NCBI RefSeq assembly: GCF_000699445.3
Contig: NC_067195.1
Location: forward strand, 58,496,591-58,560,590
Source: Schistosoma haematobium
Taxonomy: Eukaryota > Platyhelminthes > Trematoda > Strigeidida > Schistosomatidae
Length of the DNA stretch: 64,000 bases
Reading direction: 5' to 3'
Under the pieces are notes generated by a model. The model saw only the letters and a list, made by a program, of their open reading frames with translations. It did not search any database and had not been told where the DNA came from. Of the stretch, positions 11,776-21,170 are shown piece by piece; positions within the stretch are counted from its first letter, which is position 1, and every line of letters begins with the position of its first letter. Position numbers and translations under genes: made by a program.

Positions 11776-13233
11776 GTAAGCAATAATAATTTACTGAGAT
11801 GATTTTGCTTGTCGATGGAAGATTGAAAATCTATCCTTTTTCAAAATAGACACAATGGTACTAACTAAGAATCCAATAATTTAAAATGTAATCGGACGTA
11901 TTATTGCTGATTGTTGCATTATGTTTCTCTTATTAGGCGATAGTATAAGAAAAGAAGATTTTCAGTTTGTTTTTCCACCGCTAGTAAAGTAACGTAGCTA
12001 AATTTATTGCAATAGTGAGAGACTATTCAATATCTTGTTCGCATTCGTCACAGGCCCAGAACTTATAGACGGTAGTACTGATGCATTAGTTTTAGACCAC
12101 TCATTCAACATTCAGTGGCCCACTTTCCAAAGAATACAATAAATGTTTACATGCAAGTGACAATGAGTTGTGTACCTAGGTATCGACCTAGTTATCGATT
12201 TTCAGTTGGGTATGCTTTCAATCCTGAGGGTGCTAATATTCACTGTGACTTCGAACCCATGTAACTTATTGTCATAATGAAAAGGTTTACGAATGAGTTA
12301 GTTGTGCCTTGATCAACCTTCTGTATAACTGAGAGCTTTACATTGATTGATTAGTGGATGGTAATCAGTGCCATATTTTCTCGATTTGGAAATAAAACTA
12401 CTAATACTCAGTCATAAATTAAACACTAATAATTTTTTAGAAAATATATCAAATCTGTTGTTTAAATGGTGCTTTGTGTTTACAGGTCTTTGTGCAGGAT
12501 TTTGTTATCCATGTTATCTTTGTCATATGTATAGCATTTCAAATGAGGCCTGTTGGCTTCCTTTATTTGGAGTTGGTGTTCTTCCTCTACGTATTAAACA
12601 TCGAATCAAACACAACATAGATGTACGTTTTACTGATCTATTAGTAATTCTGGTTTTTGTCATTGTGGTGTCGTGGACTTAGTTTTTCAGACGTATATAT
12701 GTTTTTTAAGATGTATTTTGGACGAAGAAATACGACATATCCTGTCAAGGTGAGTAATAAGTCACCAAGTGGCTGTATGAATAAATGCTCTAGTGCATCA
12801 GTGTAAGGAATTCGTTCAAATAAGTTTGTTTGAATGTTAACAATATTATATATAACGTGGGAGTATGGAAGATTTAGTACTTGTAATGAGATTACAGTAA
12901 GTTAGAATGAATATCCAGATGCGTTTATTATCTTAATCAGGAAGTATTCGGCTCCATACTTAGCTCAAATAGCTTTCATTAAGGAAAAGAAAGTAGTGTC
13001 TAAAAAACTGAATCTTGAAAGTTACATCTGCACAAGGAATGCTGTTATAAATAGTAAAGCCTAATAGATCAGTCTAAACAATCTATCTTCTAGGGTAACC
13101 GTTATTTTCGTTAAACATGTTAAAAGGTATATTCCTCAAGTCAAACTCCTCTTAATCTGCTCACCGAAGTACATTAAATTGTTTTACAAAACAGTTCACT
13201 ATTAAGATGGTTGGAGGTTGTCAACAGGACTAC

Positions 13234-13271
<38 letters not shown>

Positions 13272-15418
13272 TACGAGTTTTAGATTTATTGTTTATATAA
13301 ATGTATTTTTATAAAATTGTATCTCGTTTTGGGATAGAATACACGAGGAGAAATTCATGAAGTTAATAGTTTATTTTGGTAAAATGATTATTAGTAGTTT
13401 TTCTCAACTGTACTCATGATGAAATCAGAAGATTTACCGCTGGTTGCACAAATAAAGTTCAATATCCTACACAACCTAAAGAAAACGTTTCATGTAAGTT
13501 CAGTGACTATTCATGAATGATAGTCACAAATAATATAAAGGAACACGACAATTATGTATTCGGCAAATCTGAAGACACATAACCTATTTATGAGTAAAAT
13601 TTGGACAGAAAACTTCCTTCGATATTAACAAATAATGTAGAGATAGGCTTAGATCAGAAGAACAGCCTACATAATGACATTTGGGATATTTATTTGTTGC
13701 AGAATCATCAATAATCACGAATGGTCAGTTTCTTTCAGGTTTAAGTTTGAAGTTAAGAAATTGAGTGTAAAAACATTTAGAAGAGACCGCCATTTTTACC
13801 TCGAGAAGAAAATTGATATAACTACAGTCATATCACCAAGATATTTATCGAGAATACTTTAGTAGAAGAGATTGGGGCATTCAACTAACAGGACACCAAT
13901 AGGGGGAGATAGAGAAAACTCCTTGGGGCACACCGTTTTCGATAGTAAAGAAGAAGAACACTTTCATTTATATAAAATAAACAGCTCCATTCCAGTAAAA
14001 TAAAATTGTAGTTACTTTGTATTTGGTGTTTTACGATAGTAGACATGTTTAGTGAAAGAGATATTGAAACTGAATCTAAACCAAATGCATAGGGATGAAA
14101 CGCAAATCAAACATACTCAAGAACCTTTTGTAATCCAAATATCAAACTGAAAGACAGTACCTGTTCAACGCTTGTTATCTAATTTATACGTAAAATAATA
14201 CAGTACTATTACTTTAGCGTAAAGTACACATGATATACATAGAATCTTCATGTGTCTTACCCGACTATTATTGAGAAATAATGCTTGATTTATACTTGTT
14301 CACTTTATATTATCTGAGTTTAGTAATTTAACGGAAATACTTCTGAATTATTCTTATGAATGTTTTATGCACATTCACCAATGAATATTTGGAGTTCATT
14401 AAAACAACATCATTTTAATGAAACTTGAACAGAAACTAGATGAGATTTTTATGGCAGTCTTACAATGTACTGTGGGCTGTTATTTTTATGTTTAATAATT
14501 GTACCTTTAACTATGTACTAATTACACTAAAAATCACCAGGGTAAATAGATTCAAAACACAATAAAATGTATTAACAAAGACTTATCTATTACCATGTAA
14601 TAATGCTAATCAGTATATACAACTGTATTATTAAAATCGAAATAATATAATAATCAGTTAAATATGAAAAATCCGATCAGACTTCATGTGACAATTCTAG
14701 ATCCGTTTCACTTTTTATATCACAATACTAAATTTTACATTGTTCAAAGTTCGTAAATAGATATTAAGTATATTTGTTTATTTACATTAACTTTGTGCTA
14801 ACGCATTGGATAATGTAATATGATCCGTTAAATGTATTTCTACAATATTGATGTTCGTTATGTTAGCTTATAAACAATATCAACTACTGTGTTTCGAGTA
14901 GTATCGATGAATTTCTTAGCTATTATATAGCACACTCAATTCCGAAACTGTTTTAATTTATGTTTAATAATTACAAAGGGTTTGTGAAGAATGTGACGTT
15001 TCCATAGTTTACATTACCGGTTGGTTTTTATTTTGACAAGCACTGCAAAGTAGGAAGGACTAGATAACCATTTTGTCTTAGCATGAAACTTCTCAGTTGT
15101 ACATATGAATGACTCACCATGTCTAGAGGTTTCTATGAGCCTGAGGCCCTCAGTCTAGTTCCCGATGATGTCCATGAATGTGTGTTGTTTAGGGGTCTTG
15201 TACTTGAGAGATTCGTCATTCCGGTGCTTCTAGACTCTCAGTGGGTATATTTGACTATTCAGTTGTTTACATTTACCAATATTATTATTGATAATTATTC
15301 ATTTTAATAATTTCTATTTTATTAGGGCTCATTACTTGATGATCATTTTATTACATGTTGTTGTCCTCAACTTGTTTTATGCCAGTTGAGGCGAGATATG
15401 AGATATATGGAATCTTAA
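11700..15418 (+). CDS. PLAC8-family cysteine-rich protein A (first exon not found)
   Basis: Three spliced exons (11700-11775, 12486-12622, 15326-15418) encode about 101 residues of a PLAC8 (Pfam PF04749) domain. In order: GWSSGICSCFDDCESC, then GFCYPCYLCHMY and PLRIKHRIKHNID, then GSLLDDHFITCCCPQ and a short basic tail before TAA. This follows the family layout of W..GL..C..D...C, then CPC, then GS..DD.....CC..C.LCQ..R. Family members are small membrane-associated proteins of varied, poorly defined roles (onzin/cornifelin in animals, cell-number regulators in plants). AATAAA at 15417-15422 overlaps the stop. The initiator exon should lie upstream of 11700 in phase 0. Confidence 0.85.
12486..12622 (+). 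CDS. PLAC8 gene A, exon with CYPC
   Basis: Acceptor TGTTTACAG, donor AGAT/GTACGT; 137 bases, phase 1 in and 0 out. It encodes LCAGFCYPCYLCHMY and PLRIKHRIKHNID. It has the same length and phases as 22583-22719 in gene B. Confidence 0.85.
13238..13269. repeat. AT microsatellite in PLAC8 gene A intron
   Basis: An (AT)n run of about 32 bases. The rest of intron 12623-15325 is AT-rich with no recognised element. Confidence 0.9.
15326..15418 (+). CDS. PLAC8 gene A, terminal exon
   Basis: Acceptor TATTTTATTAG, phase 0 in. It encodes GSLLDDHFITCCCPQLVLC then QLRRDMRYMES and a stop. This is the Cys-rich second half of the domain (GS..DD....CC..C...C). Confidence 0.85.
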   Translation, partial: GSLLDDHFITCCCPQLVLCQLRRDMRYMES

Positions 15419-15429
15419 TAAATTTTAAT

Positions 15430-16130
15430 TATGATAAATATAATCAATCGGAAAATGGAATATTTCAATCTTCTTTCGAAGAATGTTGTTTTTTGATTAC
15501 ATGAGCGTTCTGTAACATAAACTACTTTCATGTTAAAAAGGAATAATTATAGTGTGCATACATGATTAAGAGTTGTTGATAAAGAATAAAAAATCTTTGG
15601 TAAAATAATTATTTGACTTGTGTGTTTTCACTGAGCACGGTGGTTTCCCTTTTAGTAAATATGGAATCTATGTAGAATATTCTTTTCCTTATAGTGTACC
15701 ATGTGTGTGTTCATTATTCCTAACAGTTATCGAGAGCTTCTCTGAAATGTCTTAAAAAGATGAGAGAAGTCTGAAGATACTTTTTCCATTCAGCGCTCAG
15801 TAAAGCGATACAACAGGGTTCTATAAAAGAGACAGATTATTCGTCATTTCCTGATAGGTTAACTAGCAATTTTCCTACTAATTTGAGTTTGTTTTCTAAG
15901 TAGTACGGTCACACATAAACCCATTAATATCATTATTTCTGTTCATAAACTAGTTTTGTAAGTTGGGTTTATTTCGATTCATTCATCAAGACTTTTCACT
16001 TAGACGCTAGGAGTTCATCTCAACATTAGTCACTAATGAACGTCTGATGTATATTTGTTTAGTAGGATATATATATTTGAAGAGGTAGATCGATTTCGAT
16101 AGGGCAAGCTATCAGTCATATGTGGAACAA
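15430..16130. other. Intergenic, nothing recognised
   Basis: AT-rich, stop-dense sequence between gene A and the Penelope fragment. Confidence 0.4.
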
Positions 16131-16139
16131 TTTGAATAC

Positions 16140-16210
16140 TTCACTCCTGTCCGAGTTTTTTGCTGATGATGTTATTTTTAAAGGACAATGAAACCTCCAC
16201 GACCAAACCA
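16140..16210 (+). mobile_element. Penelope-like element tail fragment
   Basis: TTGCTGATGATGTTATT then AATGAAACCTCCACGACC and AAACCATCG match the inverted tail copies at 17165-17230 and 18066-18119. Confidence 0.6.
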
Positions 16211-16219
16211 TCGTGTTAG

Positions 16220-17070
16220 AAATAATTTACACTTTATGTTTAATTACTTGAAAATTATTTATATTCAAGATACAACAATTGATATTTCATTAATCTAAAT
16301 TGAAAATGTAAATTTCATATCACAAAGTTTAGTTAATAAAAGCGAAAAATCCACTAATCCGTATAACGTTTTATTGGCCCGATATCTAACTCTAATTAGA
16401 TCGTATGAATGTTGTCGAAGTACACATATCGTCAGTCCTCGTATATAATCATCTACTTAATTCGCGTTAGTAAATAACGGAATTGAATAAGTCAAATATG
16501 AGAATGGATTTATGAATACATATATTTTGTACACTCACTGATCTGAACAGGAAATAAGAGGGGTGAAACGAATAGAAGAGAAAGAAGCGAAATGATGCAC
16601 ATTGGAGAAGGCATGTGAGCCAACTCAAGCATTATTCAATATTTATGGTCACTCAGAAATAAGTTACAGATACATGATGAGTAGGATAAGATGTACACAC
16701 ACATGCTCTCATATGAATACAGTCAAGGCTGATAATTGAATATTCAGCAAGGTCAAAACATGACTCAAGAAGAATGGAAAAATTGGCCTGTCCAGATGTT
16801 AGAATAAGCTATGAGGGTTTAACATAGTCACCGACACTACAACGTATTTACTAATTAAATTTTGAGTGTTTTCCCAAGAGTTGCACAACAGCAGAAGTTT
16901 AACAGAACTCAGTTTTTTTAAAAGAACAAGAATATATTTTATAACTTATAATAACAATTACTCAGAAATTAAATAATTCATACTAGGAAATCTCATTTGT
17001 TGATATAAAACTTGAAACAACAAGTATACCATCATATTTACAATTCACTTTACTGGAAACATTATTTTAT
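16220..17070. other. Intergenic, no feature assigned
   Basis: Mixed-composition sequence at 16560-16900 may be an old interspersed repeat, but I could not classify it. Confidence 0.35.
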
Positions 17071-17139
17071 CGGCAACACTATAATTTATGGACGAACCAA
17101 TCACGTATAAGATAACAGGTGGTGGAGAAGATTTGTAGC

Positions 17140-18015
17140 TCAGGTGGATGATTTTGATGGAGTTTTGTTCTCTGAGCTGGATGGTTTGGTCGTGGAGCTT
17201 TCGTCGTTCTTCTGAACGACATCATCAGCACAAACTTCAGATAGAAGTGAAGTGTTTGAATTTCTCCATACGTGTCTCAAAGCTTGTTCTGTGCACCTCG
17301 ACGTTGATTGGTTCTTATTGACCTTAAATTTGTCGTTGTTTACTTCTTTGTTTTGGTTGTGTCTCCCATTGTTTTGATTTTTGTTCTTATGTTTGTGCAT
17401 GATTTTTCTGATTGGTTGATAAATTGGATTGATTTCAATATGCTTGTTGATTGCTGATTGACCTGAGTGCCAGGCTTCTAAAAATTCTCTGGTGTTTTTG
17501 GAGTTTCCTCTGTCTAAGATTCCCACATTTTTCCAATCGAATGAGTGTCCGCAGTTGTCCACGTGTATTGATATAAGTGAAGAGATATCATGGCGTTTGA
17601 CTGCTAATTGATGTTCATGTAGGCGAAGGTGAAGGGGGTGACTGCTTTGTCCGATGTAGTGTTTTTCGCAGTTGGCACAATTTATCTTGTAGATGATGTT
17701 TGATTTGTTTTCCTTTGTTATTTCATCTTTTGGTTTGCATAAGATTGATTGTAGTGATTTTGTCGGTTTGTGTGCCACACCTATTCCGAAGGTTTTCAGC
17801 AGTCTCGTCGCGGTTTCTGATATTCCTTGTATATATGGTAGGGTGATCCTTTTGTTGATTTTTGTGCTTGACTTGAGTTCTAATGCTGCGTGCGGTTGGT
17901 ATTTTTTGATGAAGTTGGTTGGGTAGCCGTTCTTTTGAAATATGTCCTTCAGGTATTTCTCTTCATTTCTTCGTGCTGCCAGTGTGCTGCAGTGTGTCTT
18001 CGCCCTCTTGAACAA
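17140..18015 (-). CDS. Penelope-like GIY-YIG endonuclease ORF, 5' truncated
   Basis: A 291-codon open frame containing RT-thumb remnants (GYPTNFIKKYQP, KINKRITLPYIQGIS) and then the endonuclease: IIYKINCANCEKHYIGQS (GIY-YIG), LHLRLHEHQ (conserved Arg) and NTREFLEAWH (conserved Glu). A Lys/Asn-rich linker leads to a tail lying over the hammerhead-like region. The true upstream RT is missing, so the apparent start is not a real initiator. The endonuclease itself looks intact. Confidence 0.85.
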   Translation of the reverse strand: MFKRAKTHCSTLAARRNEEKYLKDIFQKNGYPTNFIKKYQPHAALELKSSTKINKRITLPYIQGISETATRLLKTFGIGVAHKPTKSLQSILCKPKDEITKENKSNIIYKINCANCEKHYIGQSSHPLHLRLHEHQLAVKRHDISSLISIHVDNCGHSFDWKNVGILDRGNSKNTREFLEAWHSGQSAINKHIEINPIYQPIRKIMHKHKNKNQNNGRHNQNKEVNNDKFKVNKNQSTSRCTEQALRHVWRNSNTSLLSEVCADDVVQKNDESSTTKPSSSENKTPSKSST

Positions 18016-18065
18016 ATTGTGTACGCAGTTGATTTTGTGAGCTCAAACACTTCACTTCTATCTGA

Positions 18066-18119
18066 AGTTTGTGCTGATGATGTCGTTCAGAAGAACGATG
18101 AAAGCTCCACGACCAAACC
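18066..18119 (+). ncRNA. Hammerhead-like motif in Penelope tail (uncertain)
   Basis: CTGATGAT, hairpin TCGTTC-AGAA-GAACGA, then GAAA. The inverted twin at 17230-17165 has a 7-bp GTCGTTC/GAACGAC helix. Hammerheads are known in Penelope pseudo-LTRs, but here an extra base separates the core from stem II and no clear cleavage triplet is seen. Confidence 0.35.
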
Positions 18120-18266
18120 ATCCAGCTCAGAGAACAAAACTCCACCAAAATAAGATAACAGGTCTCGGATAAATAGAGTTTTGGCATTATAGCTGATGTT
18201 AGTTCATGATGAAAACCCTAAATCTAATTTCTAACCCTAATCATCAACTGTAAATCATAATTCTAT

Positions 18267-18546
18267 TGTGGTGTGTGCTACTTATATTGACATAAGTAGT
18301 ATATGAAATTAGTCATGAACTGAAGGTCTGGCAGTAGAGAGACAAGAGGATCAAACAGTAAAGAATGGAAACAGGATGCAATTTGTATGAAAATGCAAGA
18401 ACAATGAAGTCTGAGTTATTTTGAGACAATTGGTGGATATTTTGCAAATTAAGCATTTACTTTATGATTGTTAGATTTCATTACCAAGTCCTGTAATTTT
18501 GTGTTAGATACATTCGATTGTCTCCACTCGTGTTCTGTTCACTATA
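18267..18546 (+). mobile_element. Solo LTR inside the MITE
   Basis: Starts TGTGGTGTGTGCTAC and ends GTTCACTATA, flanked by CTAT (18263-18266 and 18547-18550). Close copies are at 25273, 44022 and, on the minus strand, 52624. No internal gag-pol region is present. Confidence 0.8.
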
Positions 18547-18689
18547 CTATTTGCTCACGCTGGTTTATAACCCTTATTTAGTCCTGGTTATTAGGTGGAC
18601 ACTTAATGGTCCATAAACAATAGTATCGACATTTTATCCTATATAAATATTTGCAATCAACAAATCTAAAGTGAATAAATCTATTTAGT

Positions 18690-18800
18690 TAACACTGAAA
18701 CATGTTTTTGATGGTGTTTTGTTCTGTGAACAAACCATCCAGGTCAGAGAACAAAACTCCATCGAAATCATCCACCTGAGTTACAAATCTTCTCCACCAC
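18690..18800 (+). mobile_element. Penelope tail fragment
   Basis: AAACCATCCAGGTCAGAGAA, CAAAACTCCATCGAAATC and CACCTGAGTTACAAATCTTC match the tail of the copy at 17121 in reverse orientation. Confidence 0.65.
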
Positions 18801-19067
18801 CGAAACATGTAATAATGATTTGGTTGTGTTCTTCGATTGTTAACTGTTATCTGATATAGAATGTGTATATGTATGTCATGGACATATGGTTCAACACTTT
18901 TGAGTTATTTCATACTAGAACGTGTTAGCTTTTCGACTGTTCTTCATTTTCAATAAATCTACGAAATAATAATGTCGTTACATCATGAAAACTAAATCGA
19001 AATTTTTATTAGTTGAAAAATCCTTCCTAATCAAGTAGTCAAATAAAACCAGATAATTTGTTTGCTT

Positions 19068-19655
19068 CATTTTACTTATTTACTTACGCCTGTTATCCCC
19101 CGTGGAGGAGAATGGACCACCCACCAGTATTCTCTATTTAACTCTGTCATGGGCAATCCTTCCCATTTGTTAGGAATTGTTATTCATTATTCTGTTGTCT
19201 ACTTCCGATTCTCGACTCAGTGTGTTCTTTGGGCTTCCTATTTTTTAAATTTTCCTTCAAGATTTCCAGTTAGGGCTTGCCTCGTGATACAGTTTGATAA
19301 TTTCCTCAATGTGTGTCTTATCGATTTTCAACGTCTTTTCCTAATTTTCTTAGCTGGAAGCTGGTTTGCCCTCAACCACAGTAGGCTGTTGCTGATAGTA
19401 TCCGGCCAACGGAAAATGAGTATCTTACGTTGATAATTGTTTATAAATACTTGTACTGTTTAGATGATGGTTGTGGTAGTTCTCCACGTTTCAGCTCCAT
19501 ACAGGAGAATTGTCTTGAAGTTCGTATTGAAGATTATGACATTGATGTTAGTTGACAGTTGTTTTGAGTTTTATGTATTTTTCAGTTGTAGAAATGCTGC
19601 CCTTACTTTGTCAATCCTTGCCTGTACATCTGAGTCAGATCTTCCTTCTTTCGTG
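19068..19655 (-). mobile_element. RTE-clade fragment (3' end), degenerate
   Basis: Homologous to 4709-5290 of the larger RTE copy, starting at a decayed TAAG-type tail and extending through the C-terminal ORF. Several frame breaks are present; truncated before the RT active site. Confidence 0.85.
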
Positions 19656-19806
19656 TACTTCTACAAAATTCATTTTTATTAGGTCAGTTAGTTCTGAAAA
19701 AAACTATCGGCTTGAAATTCTAGGTATCTATTGTTAAAATATGAATACAATCTATTGCTCTATGTTCATTTTTTTAAAACAATATAACCTACTCACAGTA
19801 GTAAAT

Positions 19807-20768
19807 GTCAGTCAGTCAGTTAGCTACAACGTCGGACCAGGCAAATATACGTATCGGTCCAAGTTGCCATACCGCATTAGCACGGCAAGATGAACACAGA
19901 ATTCATAGTAGTTAATTCAGTGGTGGTATTATGTAAAAGAAAGATTGCATATGATGACATAGTACAAGAAAAAAGAATTAGTTTGTAGAAAAAAAGATAT
20001 GAAGCGATATTAATCTCATAGTTTAAAGGAAGACAGAGAGTGTATACACCGACGCCATTGTGATCGATTCTGAGTCATGTCACCAAGAGTCTCCAACTGT
20101 TGGTTACGATAGTGACGCGGACTCCAACCACGTAGTCTGCATTTACCAACATGGCTCAGACTAGAAGTTAGTGACTTCAAGCACTGATGCCATGTTTTGG
20201 TTTGGCCACCCCTAACTTTCCTCCAACCATCCCCAACACTAGTCAGCATTGCGCGTCGTGGTAATCGGTGTTCAGGCATACGCAACACGTGGCTCAACCA
20301 TTTCAGTCGATGAAGATCCACAACCTCATCAACTGATTTACCATCATTCCCTAATACCCTGCATCTAACCTCACTATTCCTTACCCGGTGATCCCAGCAG
20401 ACGCCAGCAATATTTCTAAGGCATCTGTGGTCAACTACTAGTAGCTTACGAGTGTCTTTTTCTCTTAATGGCCATGTTTCGCTGCCGTAAATTAAAACAG
20501 AATGGACTGCCGCGCAGTATACTCGTCATTTTATTGATAGACAGATATTTCGCCTTCGCTATAAGTGCCGTAAATTTGCAAAAGCCAGACGAGCTTTTCG
20601 AATCCGTGGTGAGATTTCGTCAGACACCAAACCATTAGGGCTGATCAGACTTCCAAGATAAGTGAAGTTGTCAACGCGTTCGACTACTTCACTACCTATC
20701 CTTAGTTCAGGTGATGACGCAGACCAGTCCTGAAGCAACAACTTGCATTTAGAGGGAGAGAAGTGCAT
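19807..20768 (-). mobile_element. Non-LTR retrotransposon 3' fragment, second family
   Basis: The 3' end is an ACTG tandem (CAGTCAGTCAGT at 19810), with untranslated sequence to about 20020. Coding upstream: RLKWLSHVLRMPEHRLPRRA, SHVGKCRLRGWSPRH, and MTQNRSQWRRCIHSLSS at the C-terminus; VDNFTYLGSLISPNG lies nearer the 5' end. One stop at about 20560 splits the frame. Flanked by AGTAGTAAAT / AGTTGTAAAT, a 10-bp duplication with one difference. RT catalytic motifs are lost. Confidence 0.85.
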
Positions 20769-21062
20769 AGTTGTAAATAAGCCAATAAACAAAAATGAAG
20801 TACAACCAGAAAAAAGTATCAACATAATCCAATGATTTTATTCGTAAATCAATTACTCCAAAGATAATAATCAATAACCAATACCAATCAATCATAATTA
20901 TTGAATTAAATTTTTTTTTACTATATTACTTTATTTAAAATGAAATGAGAAAATTGAACATTGTTAACACATATGTAACTCTTATTATATAAGATTTTAA
21001 TGGATTATCACACAAATAATTTAGTTCTTGATTTGATCATATTGAATTTTATATAGAAATTA

Positions 21063-21170
21063 TTAAATATCTCCATCATTTTTAACGACATAATCCATAT
21101 CTCTTTTTAATTGACACATAACACATTGTGTACATATGCATGATAATAAAAAGTCATTAGTTATTGAACC
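21063..21170 (-). CDS. PLAC8 gene B, terminal exon
   Basis: Acceptor TTTCTTTTAG, phase 0 in; 35 codons and TAA. GSITNDFLLSCICTQCVMC is the second cysteine block. Confidence 0.87.
   Translation of the reverse strand, partial: GSITNDFLLSCICTQCVMCQLKRDMDYVVKNDGDI

Larger units (their letters stand above)
17121..18150 (-). mobile_element. Penelope-like element with inverted tail, 13-bp TSD
   Basis: Flanked by TAAGATAACAGGT at 17108-17120 and 18151-18163. The minus strand encodes the end of the RT ORF and a GIY-YIG endonuclease. From 18041 to 18150 the element's own tail is repeated in opposite orientation, so both ends carry the same sequence as an inverted repeat. Inverted pseudo-LTR arrangements are known in Penelope elements. 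Confidence 0.88.
17072..18630. mobile_element. Merlin-type MITE interrupted by two later insertions
   Basis: The left end GGCAACACTATAATTTATGG and right end CCATAAACAATAGTATCGAC are inverted repeats. They are flanked by a perfect 8-bp duplication ATTTTATC (17064-17071 and 18631-18638), the duplication size known for Merlin. A Penelope copy sits at 17121-18150 and a solo LTR at 18267-18546. The uninterrupted paralogue at 9767 shows the empty sites. Confidence 0.88.

Noticed and set aside
12690..12751. Candidate extra exon after the PLAC8 gene A central exon
   Set aside because: Splice-like borders exist, but its translation lacks PLAC8 residues, whereas 15326-15418 fits the domain and phase.
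15119..15307. 62-codon plus-strand open frame just before the gene A terminal exon
   Set aside because: No recognisable domain and it ends before the real acceptor; treated as intronic.
18066..18119. Penelope tail as an active hammerhead ribozyme
   Set aside because: CTGATGA and GAAA are present, but an extra base before stem II and no clear NUH triplet; kept only as a low-confidence motif.
17890..18153. Plus-strand open frame ending like the Penelope ORF
   Set aside because: It reads through the inverted copy of the tail; an artefact of the inverted repeat, not a gene.
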